From Colwellia sp. MB3u-45 (lineage in GTDB: Bacteria > Pseudomonadota > Gammaproteobacteria > Enterobacterales > Alteromonadaceae), in contig NZ_JACGVC010000050.1 of NCBI RefSeq assembly GCF_014077005.1, positions 62,001 through 126,000 of the forward strand: a stretch of 64,000 bases of DNA, in the 5' to 3' direction. A program made the position numbers and the translations under genes. This document shows positions 55,648 to 62,208 of the stretch, piece by piece (positions within the stretch are counted from its first letter, which is position 1; every line of letters starts with the position of its first letter). The notes beneath the pieces were generated by a model. That model was not told the origin of the DNA. It saw nothing but the letters and a program-made list of their open reading frames with translations, and made no database searches.

Positions 55648-55775
55648 CTTAAGAGCATTTAGTTATATAATAATCTTAGAAAGCGGTTCACTTAACCAAC
55701 TATTTTCGTTATGTTAGCGCGATATTATTATTGCGCTGCATAGCTATATGCAGGCTAACAAGTATTTGATAGCCC

Positions 55776-56828
55776 ATGACCATAAAAACTGATGAATTTA
55801 GAACCACATTAATTGACAATTTAGTTTCTCCTGCTGAACTTGCTCAACAGATCCCACTTGACGATGAAACCGCAAATTTTATTATCAATAGCCGCAAGGA
55901 TATTGAAGCCATTATCAAAGGTGATGATAAACGTTTACTGGTCATTATTGGCCCTTGTTCTATTCATGATACTGATGCGGCAATAGACTACGCTAAAAAA
56001 TTAAAAGTCTTGCAAGAAAAATATGCTGATGAATTATTGATTGTTATGCGGGTGTATTTTGAAAAGCCACGCACAACAGTAGGTTGGAAAGGTTTAATCA
56101 GCGATCCCGATTTAGATAAATCATTCCAGGTCGCCAAAGGACTAAACCTAGCACGTAATTTACTACTGCAAATTAATAAATTAGGCTTAGCGGCCGGCAC
56201 TGAATTTTTAGATATGGTTACCGGCCAATATATTTCCGATTTGATCAGCTGGGGCGCTATTGGCGCACGTACCACAGAGAGCCAAGTACATAGAGAATTA
56301 GCCTCTGCGCTTTCTTGCCCCGTTGGCTTTAAAAACGGCACCGATGGCAATATTCAAATTGCAGTTGACGCCATTAAAGCGGCCAGTGTTCCGCATGTAC
56401 TTTATTCACCGAATAAAAGTGGTCAAATGTGTATTTATCAGACCCATGGCAACCCTTTTGCTCACGTTATTTTACGCGGCGGTAAAACACCTAACTATCA
56501 AGAAGAGTATATCAAGGCCACATGCGAAACATTGACTAAATCAGCATTAGCAGAAAAAGTGATGATCGATTGTAGTCATGGCAATAGCTATAAAGATCAT
56601 AATAAACAAATGGATGTAGCACAGTCACTGGCTGAGCAAATACAAGCTGGCAATCAGTCAATATTTGGCGTGATGATTGAAAGCTTTTTAGTTGAAGGTA
56701 ATCAAAAAGTTGTTGCCGAACAACCGCTTGTTTATGGACAAAGTATTACCGATAAGTGTATTAATCTAGATACCAGTGAAGAAATTCTCAGTGTTTTAGC
56801 AAATGCGATTAAAACAAGAATGTTATAG
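55776..56828 (+). CDS. aroH: DAHP synthase (AroH-type)
   Basis: This enzyme joins PEP and erythrose 4-phosphate in the first step of aromatic amino acid synthesis. It is 350 residues long. Conserved motifs are LLVIIGPCSIHD, EKPRTTVGWKGL, ISWGAIGARTTESQVHRELA and ILRGGKTPNY. The segments DMVTGQYI, QMCIYQTHGNP and QPLVYGQSITD are closer to E. coli AroH (Trp-sensitive) than to AroG; this is judged from memory of the sequences. Placement next to ppsR is as in E. coli, so PEP production and use lie together. Confidence 0.9.
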   Translation: MTIKTDEFRTTLIDNLVSPAELAQQIPLDDETANFIINSRKDIEAIIKGDDKRLLVIIGPCSIHDTDAAIDYAKKLKVLQEKYADELLIVMRVYFEKPRTTVGWKGLISDPDLDKSFQVAKGLNLARNLLLQINKLGLAAGTEFLDMVTGQYISDLISWGAIGARTTESQVHRELASALSCPVGFKNGTDGNIQIAVDAIKAASVPHVLYSPNKSGQMCIYQTHGNPFAHVILRGGKTPNYQEEYIKATCETLTKSALAEKVMIDCSHGNSYKDHNKQMDVAQSLAEQIQAGNQSIFGVMIESFLVEGNQKVVAEQPLVYGQSITDKCINLDTSEEILSVLANAIKTRML

Positions 56829-56897
56829 TGAGTATTTCACAAAATCTGTTACAGGGTCAGTTAAGTCTCTGACTTTGGCTGCTTGCTTATTCATAGT

Positions 56898-56955
56898 CTG
56901 CCTATCCTAAACCTTAGTTGGGTATTAATGATAGGCAGTTACGCAGATTTTTTTA
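56898..56955 (+). terminator. Possible terminator of aroH
   Basis: CTGCCTATC (56898-56906) and GATAGGCAG (56930-56938) form a 9-bp stem with a long loop containing a small inner pairing. A T-run occurs nine bases later rather than immediately, so the call is tentative. Confidence 0.45.
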
Positions 56956-56980
56956 CAGAGTTCTTTCTAAGTGATTCAAG

Positions 56981-57015
56981 CCTTATATTTAAGTAAATAC
57001 TACTTAAATATAAGG
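56981..57015. terminator. 15-bp AT-rich hairpin after the di-heme peroxidase gene
   Basis: CCTTATATTTAAGTA and TACTTAAATATAAGG are perfect inverted copies with a 5-base loop. It lies 53 bases after the minus-strand peroxidase gene. There is no T-run, so it may be a transcript-end stabiliser rather than a true terminator. Confidence 0.45.
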
Positions 57016-57067
57016 TAATTACATCGACAGCATGTTGTTTATTAATAACTCGCCACACTTTATGCGC

Positions 57068-58648
57068 TTATAAATAATTACCCTGTGCATCAAGTGCATT
57101 GATCCGCAATGTATCAGGATTTGAGTCAGTCGCATCAGGTATCCACTTACTCAAGCATTCTCTGTCTTCAACACAAGGATCTGTTAGTACTTCCAGAAAA
57201 GCCAACAATGCTTCGACCTCAACATCGGTTAAACTAATATCCTCAATACTGGTGATACCATTTTCTCTGTTGGTCACCAGCTTATCAATCGCAAATTGAG
57301 TATTAACCACCATATCAACCGCTTGAATATTCGGAGCTAATTGAGAGAAGTCATAGTTGTTCAATTCTTGTTGTGGATTTAAATGCGTGCGTATCGCTTG
57401 TTCAAGTGTTGCTGATCCTCCTGCATGTCCCCAAGGGCCTGTCGCAGTAACATTAAGTAGCGAAGGCGTTCTAAATGCATATTTGTCTTTTTCATCTCGC
57501 GTTTCACGGAATCGACCAAAGTCTTCCGTGCCAAAATCACCATCACCTTTACCTCGTCCTATCTGGGCCATACCGATGACATGAAAACTCTCATCTGTGA
57601 AAAAATCGCCTGAATGACAAGAACTACAGCTTGCACCACCATCTTGACGAGTATTAAAGAATAGCAATGCGCCACGTTTAGCGGTATCACTAATGGCAGA
57701 ATCATCACCTTGCACATATTCTTTCCAGGGTGTTTCAACAAAAACCTGCGAACTTTCATACTCACCAATGGCATCAGTAATGTTATCAAACGTAATTAAT
57801 TCTTCTGCTGTTCCGTCAGGAGTCGAAAAGGCTTTTTTAAATTCCGCTAACCAGTAATTAACAATTAACTTTCCACCTAAAGGATTACCATAATCTCCTA
57901 AACGTTGTTCTAAATTTTGTCTCACTTCAGTATTATTTGTCCCATCAAAAGTGGTGAAATTTTTCATTTCTTCTTTTGATGTCACCGGAAACCTAGCTTG
58001 AGCCACCACTAAATTTACACCCGCATTACTATCAACTTCACCAAAAGAAACATCTGGTGTGCGAATTCCTAAACCATCATTACCGCCCAATTTAGGCGTT
58101 TTTCCTAAGCTTTCAACTCGACCATCATGAAATAAAAAATTATCCCATAAAGCGATATTAAAGGTTGTTGGTGCGTTTCTAGGCACCGTGGGGCCGCCAT
58201 CAAAATGTTCACCATTTGTACTATGAAATCGACCAGGACCTAACAAATCATCAACTTCAGCATCAACACCGATCGGTAAAACAAGATCATCACCACCGCC
58301 TAGCATAGGATGATGACAGGTAACACAGGCAGAATCGAGATCACCACCTAAACTTTTAGTAAAAAAGAGTTTCATACCTAACTGAGCTTTAGGTTCCTCG
58401 ATATCAGGTAATGTTCTTCCTGTACTAGGGTCTCCTGTCAAGTTTTGTGTAACAATGATTGCTCTAATATCCGCATCTAGGGTCGATACAACTGGAACAG
58501 GAGGAGGAGGGATTAAAACCTTCTCAGGCTCTTTATCATTACAACCAGCTACAAGTATTGATAGCACAAGAAACAAGGAGTTGTTTTTTAGGCGTGTGTT
58601 TTTTGAAAAAAGATTTATTATTAAACGAAATTTATGTCTATGATTCAT
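57068..58648 (-). CDS. Di-heme cytochrome c peroxidase/MauG-family lipoprotein
   Basis: This exported 526-residue protein has a lipobox ILVAGC with Cys36, so it is probably a lipoprotein. Two heme c motifs, C108VTCH and C341SSCH, mark the CcpA/MauG superfamily. The family signatures RNAPTTFNIALWDNFLFHDG and KYAFRTPSLLNVTATGPWGHAG are intact, the latter giving the C-terminal heme environment. A proline-rich linker follows the lipobox. It is longer than classic CcpA (about 325-350 residues). Role may be peroxide reduction or oxidation of an unknown substrate. It stands alone beside mobile-element debris. Confidence 0.88.
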   Translation of the reverse strand: MNHRHKFRLIINLFSKNTRLKNNSLFLVLSILVAGCNDKEPEKVLIPPPPVPVVSTLDADIRAIIVTQNLTGDPSTGRTLPDIEEPKAQLGMKLFFTKSLGGDLDSACVTCHHPMLGGGDDLVLPIGVDAEVDDLLGPGRFHSTNGEHFDGGPTVPRNAPTTFNIALWDNFLFHDGRVESLGKTPKLGGNDGLGIRTPDVSFGEVDSNAGVNLVVAQARFPVTSKEEMKNFTTFDGTNNTEVRQNLEQRLGDYGNPLGGKLIVNYWLAEFKKAFSTPDGTAEELITFDNITDAIGEYESSQVFVETPWKEYVQGDDSAISDTAKRGALLFFNTRQDGGASCSSCHSGDFFTDESFHVIGMAQIGRGKGDGDFGTEDFGRFRETRDEKDKYAFRTPSLLNVTATGPWGHAGGSATLEQAIRTHLNPQQELNNYDFSQLAPNIQAVDMVVNTQFAIDKLVTNRENGITSIEDISLTDVEVEALLAFLEVLTDPCVEDRECLSKWIPDATDSNPDTLRINALDAQGNYL

Positions 58649-58753
58649 ATTGAGTTCTCGACTTCTATTAAATATTATTATTATTTATTTAATTTAAATT
58701 GTAATTAACTAAAAATTAGTTAGTTACAAACCTATCGACGATTTTATAAACTA

Positions 58754-58792
58754 CCACGAACATCAGGCGGTAAAATAGCCTGATGTTCGTGG
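58754..58792. repeat. 15-bp perfect inverted repeat
   Basis: CCACGAACATCAGGC and GCCTGATGTTCGTGG are separated by nine bases. It lies just beyond the IS21-like remnant and 106 bases upstream of the di-heme peroxidase start. No T-run follows. Confidence 0.65.
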
Positions 58793-58916
58793 GTATTGCT
58801 TTGCACATTAAAGTGACCCACCATTTGCATGGAAAAGTGATTCACCCTGGCAGTCATATTATTACCTTTTATTTCATTTTACTTCTAGTTGTTTCTAGTT
58901 ATGTCTCATTGTTTTT

Positions 58917-59163
58917 TTGAACTGATTCTTTAAATGATTAACTATCATTAGCTGTTTCGATTATATGACAGTGTTGAGTTAGCCTATCGAGTAGTGCCCT
59001 TGTTCTTTTTACATCGCTAAACACTTTCAACCATTACGTAAAATTCAAGTTAGGTGTGGTGATAATGCTTGATTTTTCATAGAAAAAGCTCAGTAAATCG
59101 AACAATAATGCACCTTCTGCCTGACTAAAGGGTAGATAACCAAGTTCATCCAACACGATTACT
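58917..59163 (-). pseudogene. IS21-family IstB ATPase remnant (C-terminal part)
   Basis: Reading the minus strand gives VIVLDELGYLPFSQAEGALL, then FDLLSFFYEKSSIITT, an in-frame TAA, and [20 protein letters not shown] with [11 protein letters not shown] and a second stop. This is the Walker B and C-terminal part of an IS21 helper ATPase. The N-terminal half, the Walker A motif and istA are missing. Bases about 58800-58860 resemble the short GTGGGTCACTTT-type end sequences of such elements. Confidence 0.85.
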
Positions 59164-59211
59164 CAGCATTAAAAGTGCGGCTTATAGGCATTGAATAGTT
59201 AGATAAAAGAG

Positions 59212-59672
59212 ATGTACAAAAAACAAAAAGACAGGGCTATTTTTGATAATATGCCAGGAACCGGCCCAAAAATTGCTCCACGTTTATTAGTGGCTTCTGG
59301 TCATAATCGAGAGCGTTATAATGATGTTTCTGAGCTTCAAAAGTATACGGTTATTGCTTTTGTTATTGTTATTGAACGCAATGGCAGAGAAACGGACACA
59401 TTGGCGATATACTTGCCTTACTTTTTTAAGACAAATCTTAGTTGAATGGGCCGGTGTTTCGATACGACATTCATTCTTGGCAAAGGCTTATTATGAGCAA
59501 AAAAAACTAAGGGTAAGCTGCATAATAGTATCATAAGGTCGTTGTATTTAAGTGGAGAAGGATAATCATTCGGTGCTGAAAAACCAACACGCTGTATGAT
59601 GAATCAACATACTTGGCAGCACTAAAACGAAGAGGCTCACCGCCATTAACATTTGCAATAAATAATAGTTGA
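59212..59672 (+). pseudogene. IS110-family transposase remnant (C-terminal part)
   Basis: The first frame gives MPGTGPKIAPRLLVASGHNR and ERYNDVSELQKYT, the IS116/IS110/IS902 domain. A shift then leads to FLRQILVEWAGVSIRHSFLA and KAYYEQK, and another to KTNTLYDESTYLAALKRRGS before the final stop near 59672. The three pieces are in the right order for the C-terminal half of one transposase. It cannot be functional. Confidence 0.85.
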
Positions 59673-59712
59673 TTTGTTACTAGCGGTCCACCTCAGGGGT
59701 GTTATGAGTAAA

Positions 59713-60300
59713 TTACACCGTAATTTTGATCTGTTTAATTACCTTCGCAGGATTACCACCGATGACAATATTGCTACCAAAGCTCTTTGTAACTACAGCC
59801 CCTGAAGCAACAACTACGTTATCGCCTAAAGTCACTCCAGGATTAATTGTCGCTTGCCCCCCAATCCAGCAGTTATCTCCAATAGTAATTGGTTTGGCAA
59901 GCTCTAATCCGCTAATTCTCTCAATTGGGTCTAAGGGGTGGGTTGCAGTATAAATACCTACTTGTGGCGCAATCATACAATTGTCACCAATTCGAACTTC
60001 TGCTACATCCAAAATAACGCACGCAAAGTTAACGTGAAAATTTTCTCCAACGTGAATGTTAGAGCCGTAATCACAGTTAAATATTGACTCAATATGTATA
60101 TTTTTACCTGTACTGCCGAATAGAGACTTTAATAATTTAGTTCTTACCTGTAAATCTGCTATGGAGGTTTGATTTAATTTTTCTGTCGTTAGGCGAGCAT
60201 TTAATCTCATTTCAACAAGTTCTTTATTGCTAGGGTCATACAATTCCCCTGCTAGCATTTTTAATTTCTCTGACACTTGATCAATCTCCTTGAGTTGCAT
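59713..60300 (-). CDS. Sugar O-acetyltransferase (maltose/galactoside acetyltransferase type)
   Basis: This 195-residue left-handed beta-helix enzyme resembles Maa, LacA and NodL. The N-terminal helical Maa region (KLKMLAGELYDPSNKELVEM) is followed by hexapeptide repeats from about residue 70. The catalytic His is in YTATHPLDPIER. The end GNPAKVIKQIKI is typical. It acetylates a sugar or related acceptor from acetyl-CoA; the substrate is unknown. It is intact although surrounded by mobile-element remnants, and its direction (away from the integrase pseudogene) is that of an integron cassette gene. Confidence 0.9.
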   Translation of the reverse strand: MQLKEIDQVSEKLKMLAGELYDPSNKELVEMRLNARLTTEKLNQTSIADLQVRTKLLKSLFGSTGKNIHIESIFNCDYGSNIHVGENFHVNFACVILDVAEVRIGDNCMIAPQVGIYTATHPLDPIERISGLELAKPITIGDNCWIGGQATINPGVTLGDNVVVASGAVVTKSFGSNIVIGGNPAKVIKQIKITV

Positions 60301-60643
60301 AACAGCTTATTAGTGGGCATTTCAGTTTAAAACAAAATACTCAAACAATTTTTTCCATGTGTAAGTTACTTTTTATCAATTATTTTAATACGTTACCAGT
60401 AATTATTTACCTTCTCAAACCAAAGCTCATTTGGAGAAAGTGAGCATTGGTATATGTGCGAGCTTACACAACTCGCTATGTAATATTTCTAATTGATTTA
60501 TTTTTTGTAAAATAATCAATTAAGGGATCATTCTTTAATATTCGTGCCGCTTAAAAAATTACATAACGTGCCATCACCTTACGTTTTCATATAAAAATAA
60601 TGGTAACTGTGTTGGATATACCGCTACCATTTTAGGTTAAATA
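60301..60643. other. Region between acetyltransferase gene and integrase pseudogene
   Basis: No gene is seen. If the integrase pseudogene belonged to an integron, the attI site and cassette promoter would lie here, but I could not identify either. Confidence 0.4.
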
Positions 60644-61046
60644 AAATGGGAACCTTTTTTAGAACGAGTTCGAACTGAACTTCTAACCAGACGGTATAGC
60701 TTAAGAGCTGAGAAAGTTTATTTACATTGAATTAAGACTTTTATTCTTTTCAATGATAAAAAGCATTCAGAAGATATGGGGAATAATGAAATTAAAAGGT
60801 ATCTGAGTAACCTTGCTGTAAATCGACAAGTCAGTGCCGCAACTCAGAACCAAGTATTATGTGCCAATATATTTTTGTATAGATATATCGTCAATCGAGA
60901 TATTACTGACTTACGTTATTCTTTTACAAAGCTTGAGAAAGCCATGCCAACGTTACTAACACATGAAGAAGCAACAGCTATTATTAGCAAATCAACTTCA
61001 ACACAAAAGCTAGTCGCATCTATATTATACGGGTGTGGCTTTGCTA
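60644..61046 (+). pseudogene. Truncated integron-type tyrosine recombinase (IntI-like)
   Basis: The frame reads EPFLERVRTELLTRRYSLRA and EKVYLH, then a TGA stop (60728-60730) in place of the usual Trp, and continues as IKTFILFNDKKHSEDMGNNE and IKRYLSNLAVNRQVSAATQN to LVASILYGCG. This is the N-terminal SAM-like domain of integron integrases and the start of the catalytic domain. The sequence stops matching at the position where the RLNE-type catalytic Arg would follow, so the catalytic region is lost. An open frame from the ATG at 60776 exists but does not make a complete protein. Confidence 0.82.
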
Positions 61047-61113
61047 AGAGGCAAATGATAGTTGGCTATAATGCGCGAAGAAAAGTCGACTATCATTTGT
61101 TCGTTTGAGCAAA
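61040..61113. repeat. 74-bp imperfect inverted repeat at the integrase truncation point
   Basis: The outer arms TTTGCT (61040-61045) and AGCAAA (61108-61113) and the inner arms CAAATGATAGT (61052-61062) and ACTATCATTTG (61089-61099) form an interrupted hairpin. It starts exactly where similarity to integrases stops and ends two bases before the stop of the GNAT gene. It has the size of an integron attC site but lacks clear RYYYAAC/GTTRRRY core boxes. Confidence 0.6.
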
Positions 61114-61114
61114 T

Positions 61115-61588
61115 TTATATACTTACATTTCGCGCAATCATTAAAACTTCATCATCAGAATAAAGGTTTTTAATTGTGGCCTCAATTTCAACGCCTAAAG
61201 TACTTTTATATAATTGCTGAGCGAAATTATCTGCACGTGTTGTTACTAAAATATGCTTGAGTGTTGAACCATTCAATAACAATTGCTTTTTAAGTAAAGT
61301 GAGTGATTTCATTATTAATTGACGACCATGCCCCTGACCTTGGGAAACAGGTAATATAGCTAATTGTTCAAGTTCAATAACCGCTTCAGGACGAAAACCA
61401 CTTTTTTGTCCCCATGTTATATAACCAACAATTTTGCCATCCTTTTCCCCGACAAAACTTAAAACTCTAGGAAAAGCATTAAAGCTACATTGCATCCATT
61501 CAAATGAATGTTGTTGCCTGACGAAAGCTAGTTTATGAACATTAGCAACGCTTTCTAAATCATTTTTCCCCATGAATCTAATTTTCAT
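61115..61588 (-). CDS. GNAT-family N-acetyltransferase
   Basis: This 157-residue acetyltransferase has a complete GNAT fold. The acetyl-CoA binding motif A is LAILPVSQGQGHGRQLIMKS near residue 90, and motif B/C ends VLMIARNVSI. KIVGYITWG is the conserved strand before motif A. The substrate is unknown. It is intact and points in the same direction as the sugar acetyltransferase; both lie in the segment between two IS110 fragments. Confidence 0.88.
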   Translation of the reverse strand: MKIRFMGKNDLESVANVHKLAFVRQQHSFEWMQCSFNAFPRVLSFVGEKDGKIVGYITWGQKSGFRPEAVIELEQLAILPVSQGQGHGRQLIMKSLTLLKKQLLLNGSTLKHILVTTRADNFAQQLYKSTLGVEIEATIKNLYSDDEVLMIARNVSI

Positions 61589-61685
61589 ACAAAGAGCCTA
61601 ATTTGAATAAATATAGACACAATGACTTCCCACGAGGTGCTAGCCTCCAAACGTGGGTTAGTTATACAAACCAGAGCCATAATAT

Positions 61686-61940
61686 ATGTGTCAACAATAT
61701 AAAACAGAGGCTAGCATGATTAAACATAGCATACTTTTTATCGGCTTAGACCCTCACAAGTCATTTACTCAGGAACAATCAGGAATGGTAGGTCTATGCC
61801 TACTGCAGGCTCAAACTTGCCGTTACTTACTCAAAAGCTTATGTCTCTTTCGAGGCAAAAGTAATCAACAGAAGATAATCTCATTGATTGGTAATATAGC
61901 ATTACGGATGACGAGTAGACTTTGCATTCACTCTACTTGA
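61686..61940 (+). pseudogene. IS110-family transposase remnant (N-terminal fragment)
   Basis: The frame begins with MIKHSILFIGLDPHKSFT, a good match to the start of IS110 transposases and containing the first acidic residue of the DEDD site. After that the sequence no longer follows the family and stops at 61938-61940. It is a 5' end only. It is on the same strand as the C-terminal fragment at 59212-59672 but lies downstream of it, so the two come from different copies. Confidence 0.65.
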
Positions 61941-62131
61941 AAAACCACCCATAAATGAGCATACCGAGAATATTCTCATTCACGACGAGATTAACCAACA
62001 TTTTTCAACACGTTAATATGAAGTGCTATTTAGAGTAATTAATATACTTAATTAAAGGCTCTACTCAATTTTATATCTTACTGAGTAAATTAGAATTCGA
62101 AAAAATCAGACTTACTGTAAATCCTGTGCAT

Positions 62132-62168
62132 AAAAAAGCCAGTAATCAAAATGATCACTGGCTTTTTT
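62132..62168 (-). terminator. Terminator of the partial TonB-dependent receptor gene
   Basis: AAAAAAGCCAGT and ACTGGCTTTTTT form a 12-bp stem around a 13-base loop. The A/T arms give a T-run in both directions. It lies 41 bases after the receptor stop codon. Confidence 0.85.
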
Positions 62169-62208
62169 TATGCTGATTTTTTAAACTATTTTAAAGCTAC
62201 CTTGCTTA

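Larger units (their letters stand above)
58649..59712. other. IS graveyard between the di-heme peroxidase and acetyltransferase genes
   Basis: No intact gene is seen in this 1.06-kb stretch. It contains a perfect 15-bp inverted repeat (58754-58792), sequences like the non-coding end of an IS21 element (about 58800-58860), an istB remnant (58917-59163, minus strand) and an IS110 transposase remnant (59212-59672, plus strand). Confidence 0.75.
61589..62208. other. Region between GNAT gene and TonB-dependent receptor gene
   Basis: It contains the N-terminal IS110 fragment (61686-61940) and the terminator of the receptor gene (62132-62168). CCCACGAGG and its partial inverse near 61634-61662 form a small imperfect hairpin. 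No intact gene is seen. Confidence 0.5.

Noticed and set aside
59212-59445. 77-codon open frame as a small protein gene
   Set aside because: It is one frame of the broken IS110 transposase that continues in other frames.
61040-61113. Integron attC site
   Set aside because: Size and shape fit, but clear RYYYAAC and GTTRRRY core boxes are missing, so it is listed only as an inverted repeat.
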